Source: Paramecium pentaurelia (Eukaryota > Ciliophora > Oligohymenophorea > Peniculida > Parameciidae). Taken from it: a DNA stretch of 64,000 bases. Below are positions 11,737-22,703 of the stretch, piece after piece. Numbering within the stretch: position 1 is the stretch's first letter; each line of letters begins with the position of its first letter. The stretch is taken from assembly GCA_905183005.1 (NCBI GenBank), contig CAJJDO010000014.1, forward strand, positions 373,281-437,280, written 5' to 3'. The notes under the pieces are model-generated. The model was not told the origin of the DNA and made no database searches. It worked only from the letters and a program-made list of their open reading frames with translations. Both the position numbers and the translations under genes were made by a program.

Positions 11737-12851
11737 ATGAAAGCTACAATTGCAATCCTTTTATTGGTGAGCATTGCCTCAGCAACTTCAACTCATGATT
11801 AAATTATGGCATTACTTTAAACAGGAACAAAAGCCATGGATGCCATTGACACAGTCTTTGGCTTGTTGAATGACCTTATTTAATCAAATAAGGATGCTTA
11901 ATTTGCTGCTGATTAAAAGAATGAAACAGATGAATGGATTGGTGCACAGTAATATCATGATCTAATTCTAGAACTATTGAACAATTCACCAAAATTAAGT
12001 CCTTGAACTAAAAGCTTTTCTAATAATCAATTGAAAATAGAGTGTAATTTGAATAAGAACTCTCAGACACAAAGAATTATTTGGCATGGAATGAATAAAG
12101 ATAAGATGAAATTGCAAGAAAAATTTAAGTCTTATTAGATGAATAATGTTTGAGCAACTAACTATTTGTCAGATCAATCAAATAAAATAGAGAGGCTCTT
12201 GAAGTAGTCAGAGTACTTAAATAAGATGTTGCAGGTTATATCATTAATGGAGATTCATTTGAACTTGTCTAAGAAAAAGCCACAAGTGTTGCTGAAAAAT
12301 TAAAGGCTTACAGCAACCTTTTCAATGAATAAGAAGTTAAATCTTTCCTTAGTTTAGCTAATAAATAAGAAGATGGATCTGTATTAATCCTAATTCTATT
12401 CTTTAGGTTAGTAGAGGTGCCACATTAGCTGAAAGAGTCTTGGCAGTTTTAGAATCACTTGAAGCTAATCTTTAAGCTTCTCTTGAGGCTTTGGAAGTCA
12501 ATGAAATTAATGCCTCATGGGAATTAGCTGGATGGGTTTCTTTGAGTGAAGCTGAAGTTGCAAACCTTAAAGTTGAATATGAAAGAAAATAAGTATATGC
12601 TGATAGACTTGCCACTGTAATTTCATTTGATTTATATTATTTAGTAAATTTAAGCTGCTTTAGCCTAATAAGCAAAATCAAAGATTATCCTCCAAGAATC
12701 TTAAGATGCTCTTGATTAAGCCTAATCTGATTTGGAAAATAAGAGAGCTGATTATGAGGAAGCTAAAGCTAAGAGAGATGAAGAAAATGCCATTTTGGAA
12801 GAAGTCATCATCATGTTCAAGAAATAAGTTGCCTCTTGGTCTGGAAGATGA
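11737..12851 (+). CDS. Trichocyst matrix protein precursor
   Basis: Secretory-granule crystal protein of the T1-T4/TMP family, made as a precursor, processed in the granule and expanded on Ca2+-triggered exocytosis. A signal peptide (MKATIAILLLVSIASATS) is followed by long alpha-helical, Ala/Glu/Gln/Leu-rich heptad sequence without prolines in the core. The second arm carries GATLAERVLAVLESLEANLQ and the end reads ADYEEAKAKRDEENAILEEV. Three introns were placed where the frame breaks: 11949-11971 (23 nt), 12381-12406 (26 nt) and 12617-12644 (28 nt). After splicing the protein is about 345 residues, matching the usual ~40-kDa precursor. Codon choice is richer in G/C third positions than its neighbours, as expected for a highly expressed gene. 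It belongs to a large multigene family; the individual member cannot be named. Confidence 0.93.
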
Positions 12852-12900
12852 TTAATATATGAAAAACTATAAAACAATCAAATTATCGATAATATAAAAA

Positions 12901-14484
12901 ATGAGATAAAAATCAGATTCCTGTTTTAGTCTTTATTCAAATAGATGTACATCTTTATGGATTAATGGATTGCCAAATCTTTAGGAGAACTCTGAAAGAA
13001 TTATTTTTCATAATGTTAATATAAAAAACAGCTAGAAAAAGCCAATTAAGTTTTAGAATGCCTTTATCTAAGAAAAATATTTAATTGCTGATTAAAGATT
13101 TATTAATCTAGAAAACTTATAATTAAGAAGGTAAGTCATAAAGAACGCAGAAAGATAGATATCAAATATTTAATATCTCAATATCTCTAACAATTTAGAT
13201 TCTATTGAAATATTTGGTCCAGAGTTATAAATTAATTAGATCTATAACTATTTGAAATTATATACAATATAATAGCAATTTGAAGATAGTTATTAAATTA
13301 TCAAAATTTTAGGTAAAGGATCATTTGCAAAAGTCTATAAGGTTAGAAAAATTCATGTTAATTATTAATCATTAGATAAATAAGAATATACTTTTGCTTC
13401 TAAAGTATTTAATAAAATAAAACTTAGACAAAATTAAGAAGAAAGTGAGGTAAAAATTTAAGTGATTTAATAGATGAGTTTATGGAAAGAGATAGAAATA
13501 ATGAGATTGATGAAAAATAAACACATTATTAAATTATTTGAAGTTTTTGAAGATGACAAAAAAGTATATCTACTTTTAGATTTACTAGAAGGTGGGGATT
13601 TACTAAGTCATATATTTAAAAATAATAATATATATGACGAAACCCTTGTTTTAAAATTAATACATAATGTGTTAAATGGCCTATCCTATATACATAATCA
13701 AAAAGTTATTCATCGAGATATTAAACCAGAAAATTTGATACTAAAATACAAAAACAATATAGAAGAAATTATACTTGCTGATTTTGGTTTAGCTGATTTT
13801 TATAGTTTAAAAGGTGAATATTTATTTTAAAGATGTGGATCTATAGGATACATAGCTCCTGAGATTTTGAATAATTAAAAATATGATTATAAAGTCGATA
13901 TCTATTCTTTAGGAGCAGTTTTTTTTCTATTATTAACAGGATAGCAAGCTTTTGATGGATAATCTTCTCATGAAATTCTACAAAAAAATTAAAAAGGAAA
14001 AATTGATTTTAAATTATTAGATTAAGCAAATATAAGTGAAGATGCCAAAGATCTTTGTATGAAAATGCTAAAATAAAATCCCACAGAAAGAATATCTTCA
14101 GATGAGGCCTTGAATCATCCATGGTTCCAAACATACAAGAAGAATGTAAAAATTGGATCCTTAAAAATTATTAAAAAACCTACTATTGTCAGAGGACATA
14201 AAGGTATTATAAGATGTTACACTCCTCTTTGGATAAATAAAAGTTTAAAAAGTATTACTGATTCTTCTGATAATTAAGAATATTTAAGTAGTTTTATTTA
14301 CTAAATTTTAGGTTTTAACGTTAGAGATAAAACTATCCAAGAGTTTTTAGATGAAGAACATTTAAAATAAAAACAAGTATCCCGTGAGTATGATTTAGAA
14401 GATGACACAATAGAAGAAGATTAAATTCCTTCATTCAATGTCTTATAACATTTTCCTCTTGTGAAACAAAAAAGTTTTCCATGA
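12901..14484 (+). CDS. CAMK-like serine/threonine protein kinase
   Basis: 519 residues after removing one 24-nt intron (13450-13473). About 125 unrecognised N-terminal residues precede the kinase domain: LGKGSFAKVYKVRKI, ASKVF (Ser replaces Ile/Val before the ATP-binding Lys), VFEDDKKVYLLLDLLEGGDL, IHRDIKPENLIL, ADFGLADFY, CGSIGYIAPEIL, and HPWF at the end. Motifs and the D-x-K-P-E-N loop place it in the CAMK group (calcium-dependent or related kinases common in ciliates). No EF-hands follow the kinase domain, so it is not a canonical CDPK; the C-terminal ~120 residues are acidic. It begins 49 nt after the trichocyst gene stop, on the same strand. Confidence 0.88.
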
Positions 14485-14590
14485 AATAATTGCAAATTAA
14501 ATCTACTTGAGCTTGGATATATTTTATATATAAATACAATTAAAAATAACTTATATTTCTATTAAAAATCATTTTCTAAAATTGATATTA

Positions 14591-15921
14591 TCAAAAATTA
14601 TAAATAATAGTTTTGAGTTGTAATTTATCAATTTTTTGATAATTATCTAGAATGATTTGATATTTTTATATTTTAAGAGTTTAATGGTGAATATAGTAGT
14701 TCGTTAATTTTTTTAATATTTTTTGCAGTTATAGGTTCCTTGGAATATTACAAATAAATACTTTCAGGAAGGAATTTTCCATAAGAGATGGGTCTAATAT
14801 AAGTTTTTGTAGATTTTCCATTAAAACTTTTTAAGTTGGTACCATTAAGCTTTTCTTGAATTAAACAGTGTTGAGCAATTTGGCTTTAGAAATAAAATTT
14901 TCTATTTCAATTAATTATTTTTTATCGACCACAAACCATTTAATATCTCTGACAGATGAGGAATTCAATGCAAATTACTATCTCATATCATAAAATAATT
15001 TCATTTTTTAATTAATTTCAAGCATTATAATTACTAACTCATAGAATTACAAGGCTATTATTATATAATATAAGATATTACATTCTCTAACTTAAAATTA
15101 AGAATAGGATTCAACCATTTCTGTAATTTCACGTCTTAAAAAACCATATTCCATTAAACAGTCTTTATATACTAAATAAGCAATATCTCTGATTATAAAT
15201 GAATTCTATGTTTTGCAATCAAATAAGAATTATAAATATGGTATAAAAGCAAGTTTATAATTAAGCATATTGATAATTTTGAAGAGCCAAACAAATTACA
15301 ATTTTCTGTTAAAGGTTTCATCTTCATATGGATATTGATGAAATTTACAAGAATTATAGATATCAAAATTTTGAGTTATTCTTTATATGTAATTGAAATA
15401 GATGTTCATAAATTCAGATTCATTTTGATGAATTTATTCATAAAGTTATAATTACTAAATAATTAAAATAATTACATCAGATACATTAAGGTACATTGAA
15501 TTTTAGAACTATGTAGCAATCATTTACTAATCTGACATAATCTAACATGTTTAATTAATATTTGTAGTAGCTGCTGCCTTTGTTTAAGTATTTTGTATGA
15601 TTGGTTTTATCTCTATTTTATTTTATTATTTACATGATTTTGTTCACTAAAAGAGACTACCTTGTCTATTACTTAATATTAATCGCTGCTCAAAATAATA
15701 TGTAAAGTGTAACATTTTTTGAGTTGTTCATTAATTGATTCAGGTTAATAATTAAGAACATATTCTAATTTCTTCATATCTTTAATTAATAACTTTGCAT
15801 CCCTCAATCTTACTTATGTATATTTTGGATCAAGTACTGAGAAATCAGAGTTCTAATTAATTGGTTTCTATTGTTAAGTAGGTACTGAGAATTTTGAGAA
15901 TATAGACTTTATAAAATTCAT
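14591..15921 (-). CDS. Unrecognised alpha-helical protein (two ORFs probably one spliced gene)
   Basis: The upstream part starts at 15921 (MNFIKSIFSKFSVPTQQQKP) and continues RLRDAKLLIKDMKKLEYVLN, then a Q-rich helix (KILKQRQQLLQILIKH). Its frame then stops at TGA 15520-15522, while a second frame beginning at 15538 (MSDQQMIATQFQ) continues to TGA 14591-14593 with FVWLFKIINMLNYKLAFIPY, YGFLRREITEMVESYS and a final helical part. Removing a 20-nt GTT...TAG intron at 15526-15545 joins the two in frame, giving ...LLQILIKHQMIATQFQN. Three or four other short introns are needed. No domain is recognised. The alternative is two separate genes overlapping by 19 nt. The protein is predicted all-helical and might be a trafficking or scaffold component, but nothing proves it. 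Confidence 0.5.
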
Positions 15922-15964
15922 TTATTAATGAAATTTGTAAAATTCAAATATATAAACACAAGTT

Positions 15965-16315
15965 TCAATGAGTAAATCCGATTGCTGTTTATCCAGCTCT
16001 TTTTGCAGCTCTACAAATATCATCTGCCAAAATAGTTGCCCTTCCTGAATAATTAGCATAGATCATTGAATCACGAAGAATATTAGAAATGTACAATTTC
16101 ATATACAATTTAGACAGTTCATAAACATCTGAACTAATTCTTTTGACTCCTCCTCTTCTAGCTAGTCTTCTAATATCTCCATTAGAAATTAATTTGGATT
16201 TATTTGTATGCTGAGGGAACTTTTTATAGTCTATGTTTCGTCCTTATCCTTTAAGTTTTTAATTGTTCTGCCTATATTTAATGGTATTTGATTTGGGTGT
16301 TACTTTTGGTGGCAT
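15965..16315 (-). CDS. Divergent histone H4-like variant
   Basis: An intronless 116-residue frame. The histone-fold part begins with DIRRLARRGGVKRIS (residues 47-61), identical to canonical H4 over IRRLARRGGVKRIS, and continues VYELSKLYMKLYISNILRDS, then ATILADDICRAAKRAGQTAI and GF. These align with H4 [20 protein letters not shown] and TAMDVVYALKRQGRTLYGF without gaps. The rest is highly diverged, about 40% identity by eye. The N-terminal tail is 14 residues longer than in H4 and lacks the GKGGKGLGKGGAKRH tail entirely; it starts MPPKVTPKSNTIKYRQ. The tail lysines K5, K8, K12, K16 and K20 thus have no clear counterparts, while the equivalent of core K91 is kept. It should still pair with H3 through the fold. 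It may be stage- or nucleus-specific. A pseudogene is unlikely because the frame is intact. Confidence 0.8.
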
Positions 16316-16416
16316 ATGTAATAATTTGAAATTATATATTATTTTTACTGTTGATAATAAATTCATAATTCATATATGTAATAATTTATATATACAAATA
16401 ATGATAATCAAATTAT

Positions 16417-18212
16417 TCAGACAAAATTATGAGTAAGTAATCTATTTTGTTTTAAACTATTTTCCTAATTGCTACTATGTCTCACTCTTATTGAAGGCTT
16501 ATAAAATTTAACAATAAAACTATCTTAAGGACTATTTTATTTTATTAACTAATGAGTATAATTATTTGCATATCTTTCCATTTTGTCATTAATTTTTTTT
16601 AGAGGCTAAGTTTTATTCCTTGATCTTTTTGTCAAATCCTTAATTTTCTCTTTTAATCCATTATCAGTTTATTCAGATTTTTCCATTTATTCTGTAGGAT
16701 TTTTCTTTCTTTGCATAAGCAATTAAATCTTTTTACCTGGTTATCTGATGACTAAATCAACTTTTTCAGGAGTATGACAATGTGCCTTTTCTTAAACTGA
16801 GTGTGTTTTCTATCTCACATAATCAATAATATTGCTTGGAGTTTATTTACCTTACATTTAGATATTATTTAATTTATTTTGGATTCCAGTATGTACATCT
16901 TAAAATTATGAATAATCAATTCTATTTTTATTGTGAGGTAATGAATATCTCAATTACCTTTATTATTAAAATTTTTCTCTGCTATTTGAACCTCCAGTTG
17001 AACTTTATAATTATCTATATTCCATTGGTTAGTAAATTTATTGTAATTATGATTATAAAATTTAATTTTTTTTAATTTGTTATTATGTTTATTACAACAA
17101 TTGAGTATTCTATTTAGCAATAGGTTATTAATTAGATGAATATTTTTTCATTAGTAACCAATAAGAAGCAGTATTTGAATTATGTTTTTTTTTTTAAACT
17201 TAATCTATAACGCTGTTGACGTCATAACCCAATTCTGATAATTTCTTTAATACAACTTAATCCTTGCTTATTAATCCTTACTATGGTTAGATGATCATTT
17301 TCTTATAAAATGGATGCTATTTAATTTCATTGAATCCAATTCTCAAAGATGGATCTTTGGTCAATAATTATTTTAAGAGATCTTAAGCTATAGGGGATAT
17401 GTTTTTTGGTTTCTCATAATCCTCATATTTAATCATCTCATACAACTTCTTTGTGTTTTCATGTTCAAATGGCAAGTAACCGCAAAGCATAGCATATAAT
17501 ATGATGCCACAACTCCAAATATCACTCTTTTGTCCTCCATAAAGTTTACCATCTATTTATTATAACCTTTATACATAACATTTCAGGTGCAGCATAACAG
17601 GGAGATCCACATGCAGTTTTTAGTTGATCGTTATCTTTATAGATATTACTCAATCCAAAATCGGCTACCTTTAAATTCCTTTATTCATCCAATAGCAAAT
17701 TCTCAGGTTTCAGATCTCTATGTACAATCTTTTACGAGTGTAGATATTCAACTGCATCGATCAACTGAATAAAATATTTAGTAGCAGCTGGTTCGGATAA
17801 CCTGATTTAGTGTTTAACTTTACTGATTCTTCTTCACTATATAATCGAACAATTCTCCTCCCTTTGCATATTCCATTACTAAATAAAGATTTGTGTCTGA
17901 TTCCAATATCTACTAATTCATTTCATAATTACCTCATATAGCTTAATAACATTTTAATGCTCCACTTTTCGTAATATTGCAATTTCCCTCTAAACTCTTA
18001 CAAAATCAGCATCACTTTCAATTTTTCTTTTCTCCAATATCTTTACAGCCACCTTAAAATCTAATTCAATTTTACATATTCATCACAAATTGTATGATAA
18101 CCTAATTTTACTTTACCAAAGGTTCCTTTTCCAAGAGTGCGATCTCTAAAATTATTTTAATTATACCTAAAACATAGTTTTAAACCTATTTTGTTTATTC
18201 ATTGTTAGACAT
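16417..18212 (-). CDS. SNF1/AMPK-MARK type protein kinase with UBA-like domain
   Basis: CAMK-like family kinase with catalytic domain GKGTFGKVKLG, VAVKILEKRKI, YLVMEYAKGGELFDY, VHRDLKPENLLLDE, VADFGLSNIYKD, CGSPCYAAPEM and SDIWSCGIILYAMLCGYLPF. Behind it, VVLKKLSELGYDVNSVIDQV and NSNTASYWLLMKKY match the UBA-like/autoinhibitory segment of SNF1, AMPK-alpha and MARK kinases. The remaining ~230 residues are Q/N-rich without a KA1 domain that I can see. The start at 18212 gives MSNNEQTKQVQNYVL. At least four introns are present (for example a 21-nt one just before the glycine loop and a 23-nt one before VAVK). A T-loop threonine (LKTACGSP) is present for activation by an upstream kinase. The family usually senses energy state or controls polarity. 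Confidence 0.9.
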
Positions 18213-18539
18213 ATTTCTAAATAATAATCCAAATTTATTATTATAAATTATATTCCACACACCAATTAACTTTACATTTTCATCAATAATTATTAAACTA
18301 GATAAAGATATTGATAAAATATAATATCAATAATAATTCAAATAAATACTTGATTCACATATTGAATTAAAATAAGAATTTAATCTTGTTTTAATCATAT
18401 ATTTAAATCATATTTTAGATTTATTGATATTGTAATTATCTTTAGTTAATATTCTATCAAGAGAAAATATAAAATATATATGTACTAAACCATAATTAAT
18501 TAACAAATAATGTTAAAATAAAATATTATTGATAAATGT
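18213..18539. other. AT-rich intergenic region
   Basis: Upstream of the SNF1-like kinase. Very rich in A and T with no coherent reading frame and no RNA gene seen. Confidence 0.5.
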
Positions 18540-18869
18540 ATGGTAGCAAACTCAAAAGCTGATAAATAGCTCTATTTAGAAACCATCAATTAATATATTT
18601 GCTAGACTTCCTTAAAATCTTTCAAAATTAATATACTTAATCAATTGAATAAATAATCTGGAAAATATATGCAATTGCCTAAGTAATCACATAAGATGAT
18701 TAAAATTACCATTATTTATTTCAAAGCTATAAATTTATGGGTTTAGCACTACTCTTTTAATAATTTGAATTTATGTTTGATAATTGGGTAGTTCTAAAGA
18801 GAAAACCCTTTTTTACCTCAAATAAATTAAAAACAAATATGGTCTTTTCATGTATCATTAAAGAAATGA
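18540..18869 (+). CDS. Doubtful small ORF
   Basis: A 109-codon frame (MVANSKADKQLYLETINQYI...) ends at TGA 18867-18869. A second frame starting at 18737 (MGLALLFQQFEFMFDNWVVL) runs on towards 19000, and an intron might join them, although no good junction was found. Its length is not beyond chance for DNA where only TGA stops. No domain is recognised. Confidence 0.25.
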
Positions 18870-19001
18870 AGTTTAATACTCAGTTCATCTAAGTTAATAT
18901 AACAAGCCATTAATTTTAATAACAACCAGAAGTAGAAATTGATAATAAGGTAGAAATATAAAATGAATATATATATCTAGAATATGTGCAAATAATGTAA
19001 A

Positions 19002-19070
19002 TCACTTACGTGCCTTACGTCTCTTTCTCTTAAGTCTTCGCATTCTCTTCTTTCGCCACTTTTCTCTCAT
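19002..19070 (-). CDS. RPL41: 60S ribosomal protein eL41 (22 residues)
   Basis: A tiny frame, MREKWRKKRMRRLKRKRRK followed by ARK and TGA. It matches eL41, the 25-residue Arg/Lys helix that bridges the two ribosomal subunits, over its first 19 residues (usual form MRxKWRKKRxRRLKRKRRK). It lies on the minus strand between the doubtful ORF and ATG4. The protein here is three residues shorter than the common 25, missing the usual RSK-like end. A 3' intron starting at the GTAAG within the last codons could change the tail, but no convincing downstream exon was found. Confidence 0.85.
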   Translation of the reverse strand: MREKWRKKRMRRLKRKRRKARK

Positions 19071-19224
19071 TATTTATTTATTTTTAATATTAATATATTA
19101 CAAGATTTAAATTAAGTTTTAAATTGCTTTCTTAAATTAAATCATCAATTATCACTAAATTTTGTATAAAGTGATCCTTTTGATAGATTATTTTAAAATA
19201 TCTCAAAATAATAATAGATGGATT

Positions 19225-20605
19225 TCATTATAAAAATACAACATCATCATCATTTAATTTATTGTTACTTTCTTCTAACTATTTACTATAATCCACATAT
19301 TCAGGTGTAAAATCTGAGAGGAAAATAAAGAAATCTTCTGATTATTGTTTTATTTGTTTCATCTAAATATTATTAAGGTATTTACATTTCTCCAAAATTG
19401 TAATAATTCAATTTAATTACGAATATAAAATGATAGTCCCATAGATGTATCTACATGCTTTTAGTTTAATAAGTGAATGTATTTACAACTATAAGAAGTA
19501 CGATTAAACATTTTATTTTCTATAATTTGATCCTTATTTTCAGCTTCTTATACATAATGTGGATCTAAATAAATGTAATGATCATTAATTCTTCCAAGTA
19601 TGTAAAATGCCCTTTTTGGTGTACCTCCTACAATACCTTAGAAATATGGTAGTTCCATTATTTCATCTAGAATTTTTAGATATTTTTAATTAGGTTCATC
19701 TAAACCAATTCTAGTTAAGACAAATATTGCTAAACTATTTTTGCTTTTTAGTTAAGTCTTTTCTAATTATTCTTCTAAATCTTTATTAGTATCAAATTTA
19801 GTTTCGAACATTCTATTCATTAATTAATCAAGAAAGAGACAAGAATCATTAAATACTGATAATTTGAGATTTTCAGATGCTAAAATAAAATAATTATTAT
19901 ATTAACCTCTAATGGGTATAGTATTGTGTAATTATTCAAGGAGAAATAGAATATAATTAGGTTTATACCATTCACCTGGATCTAGATTGAATTCTTTTTT
20001 GGCTAAATAAGCTATTTTTTAAATGCTAAATGGACAAATAAAATTGTGAACTTTTTATTAATCCTTTTTATTTAAATATTCAATGAATTCCTTATATTCT
20101 GATGAATCATTATCAGCAAAAGCTAATAAAATGTTATCATAATCATCATCTCTCTTATCTCCATGATTTTTAAGATGTTTTTTTAACATTTAAGCCATAG
20201 CCATTTATCCTACTCTAAGCATACATCCCCATCCAGTATCTGAAATGTAATTTGATTCTTAAAAAATAATAATTTAAATTACAATATAAAGGAGGATAAT
20301 TTCTTCTATATGTAATCCAAATAGTCTCTTAAACTAATTATTTAATTTTATTGATACGATCCTTATATAATAATCAAGTTTACTTCAATATCATTATTAT
20401 CAATATCAATTCGATGTCCTAAAATATATATTGGGTGACCAGGAGGAACGTTCTTGTTATTTAAATATGCATTTAAAATGTATTTCAAGTTATAACTATT
20501 TATTATTTAAGTTTCTCTTACATCCAATCTATTAAAACTTCTTTATAATTCTCTTATCTCTAATCCATATAAAATATAATCAACTAAATTAATATTAAAA
20601 ATCAT
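19225..20605 (-). CDS. ATG4: Autophagy cysteine protease ATG4 (peptidase C54)
   Basis: Processes and delipidates ATG8. The N-terminal region includes ETIWITYRRNYPPLY (ATG4 signature FTYRxxFPPI). The catalytic cysteine lies in SDTGWGCMLRVGQMAMAQ. The Asp/His part is PYFQGIVGGTPKRAFYILGR followed by YIYLDPHYVQ, equivalent to GGKPxxAxYFxG and LDPHxxQ of the family. The end, SEDFFIFLSDFTPEYVDY then DDDVVFLQ, offers an acidic-aromatic stretch like an ATG8-interacting (LIR) motif. Start 20605 (MIFNINLVDYILYGLEIRE) was chosen because it is in frame with the first conserved exon. Introns of about 22-29 nt are needed before GWGC and near the C-terminus. Its upstream region is shared with the divergent bL20m gene (161 nt apart). 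Confidence 0.88.
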
Positions 20606-20766
20606 AAATCATTTTATCACTTATTTTGACATATTTTCTTATTTTAAACTCATTGTCTATCATTAATCATATCTATATATGTAATATGAACATATAATCA
20701 AATATAATTGATATTCAATATCTACTTTAGAGAATACTTAAATTTATAGTTAATATTTAATTAATT

Positions 20767-21320
20767 ATGGCTAATTGGAGTTTAAAAAAGTATTTAGAAT
20801 TGGCCAAGGGCTTCTAAGGACGTGCCAGAAATACTTCTAAAATTATGATGATTAGAGTATAAAAATCCTTGCAATATGCTTATGTGAGTAGAAGACTTAG
20901 ACCAAGAATTTTAAGTAAGTCTATTATCATGAATAGGACGTGAGTGGATTTAGGCTATTAATGCTGGAGTGAGAGAACATAGAATAAGTTATAGTCAATT
21001 TATTTTTGGATTAAATCATTCTAATATATAATTAGATAGAAAGATTTTAGCTAATCTTGCTATCAATGAACCATTTTCTTTTAAAGCTGTTGTAGATGAA
21101 GTCAAAATATAAAATAGTATGAAAGTATTCATAATTTATCAATACTCAGGAAAAACCATCTGATTAAGTGTCTCTTGATTAAGCATATGAAAAAGGTTTA
21201 ATTGCTAATAATGTTACTCAAACTTGGTTTAAGAGAGGTATAAAGGAAGGACATAAATTATATGGTCTAAAAAGAGAATTAACTCCAGAAGAACTTAAGA
21301 AATTCGAAAAAGGTGAATGA
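20767..21320 (+). CDS. MRPL20: Mitochondrial large-subunit ribosomal protein bL20m
   Basis: The N-terminus MANWSLKKYLELAKGFQGRA continues ARNTSKIMMIRVQKSLQYAY and VSRRLRPRIL. After a 22-nt intron come EWIQAINAGVREHRISYSQF, IFGLNHSNIQLDRKILANLA and INEPFSFKAVVDEVK. These are the hallmark blocks of bacterial/mitochondrial L20 (AKGxxGRxxN, QYAYxxRRxRKR, WIxRINAxxRxxGxxYSxF, LDRKVLAxLA), which binds 23S-type rRNA during early assembly. A second intron of about 25 nt precedes a ciliate-specific C-terminal extension (EKPSDQVSLDQAYEKGLIAN to KKFEKGE). No classical presequence is apparent. Its TGA is 5 nt from the stop codon of the convergent PIG-K-like gene. Confidence 0.92.
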
Positions 21321-21325
21321 ATATA

Positions 21326-22177
21326 TCATTGCACAAAAAATAATAAAAAAAATGATTAACTAACATCATGTCTTAAAAACTCTTATTAAGACAAAATATC
21401 TTAATCATTTTTTAAAATGATCTAATTTAATATTGGTTGTTTTGGCTTCCAATAATCAACTACTTTAATCTAAATAATTTATTTATTTTAATTTACATCT
21501 TTATTTTCTATATTAATAATCAATTTTGAATGAGCTTTATGATATGAATAATCATATTTTTTTATTTAATCAAGTAAAGTTAAATTTGGTTTTTGTCTAA
21601 TTCATTTTTTAACCAATAATGATTAGTTATAGAAAATTTATCTGTTTTAGGAATAGACAATATCGAACATCAACCATAAGAATATGCCTTTTCTCCCAAT
21701 GAACTTTATCCTAATAATATCATATTCTTGGCTTTCACTGTTTCAAATAAAGTGATAGCTCCACATGAATCAGATATCAAAAAGGCTACTTGATAAAGTT
21801 TCAAAAATTTCATTTCTTTAGTTATTTTTTCCATTTCAAAATCCAATAAATATGGTGTATCCTAAATTTTGGTATATTCATATCCACCATGTCCATTCAT
21901 AAACATCATAGTTTATGGCTTATCTATAATTGAACCAAAATTTGGAAGTTGGAAAAATAACTTATTTATTCTTAGGGATTGGTCGATAGCATAGTAGAGA
22001 TGAGAATAAAATGAAATTTATCATTAATTATAATAAGTATTTAATTCATTATAAATAATTAGACAATTTAGTGATATTTATTAAATTATATTATTATCTG
22101 TTTAAACTTTATCATAATAATTTTGTATTAATTCTTTATAAATGGAAATCTAAATGAAGATTATAACGATTTTTCAT
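21326..22177 (-). CDS. GPI8/PIG-K-like protein (C13 peptidase), N-terminal half shortened
   Basis: Resembles the catalytic subunit of the ER GPI-anchor transamidase. The histidine block MMFMNGHGGYEYTKIQDTPY aligns with YMTGHGGNGFLKFQDSEE, and the cysteine block FLISDSCGAITLFETVKAKN aligns with FIIDTCQGASMYE. Then comes ILLGQSSLGEKAYSYG. Both catalytic residues are kept. Upstream, FYSHLYYAIDQSLRI can be matched to the NYRHxANxLxxYRxVK block, but the 70-80 residues normally lying between that and the His motif are missing, and the start (22177, MKNRYNLHLDF) is uncertain and needs introns. It could be a decaying duplicate or a diverged paralogue. The C-terminus lacks an evident membrane helix. 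Confidence 0.6.
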
Positions 22178-22703
22178 TTATTTTTAAATATATAACTAAT
22201 TATAACCAATTAATATATATTTATAAAATAATTATCAATTTTCAAACTTTTTATTTAATTTAGAAATCTTGATCTAGTTATTAATATCATAATTTATATT
22301 ATTTCCAAATTTATATATTACTTTTTAAGATTTTAATACATTTATAAAAAGTAAGGAATTCATAAGTTCTGAAGAATTTAAATTAAATATTGTTAATTGA
22401 TATTTTAGTATAATTGAACTAATTGACAGTTAGATTTCTAATTTATTCATTCAATTATATTTATAATTATTATTATAAGAGGTTGATAAAGACAAGATTA
22501 TAAATTTTTGGTTTTGAGTTTAATAATTTGAACAATTGATTCATTTCAATTTTGATTTTTTGAGAATAGTAAGTAATTTTATATAAGATTATTTTATATA
22601 CAATACTTGAAATGAAGTCTATATTGATACTAAGATTACTAAATTTTATTAAACAAGATCGATATAATTTATTGTAGAAAAGTAATAATATTTTAATTGA
22701 AAA
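22178..22703. other. AT-rich intergenic region
   Basis: About 525 nt between divergent genes. A 78-codon minus-strand frame (22473-22709, hydrophobic and without a family) overlaps the start of the RING gene and is probably chance. No missing GPI8 N-terminal coding sequence was found here. Confidence 0.5.
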
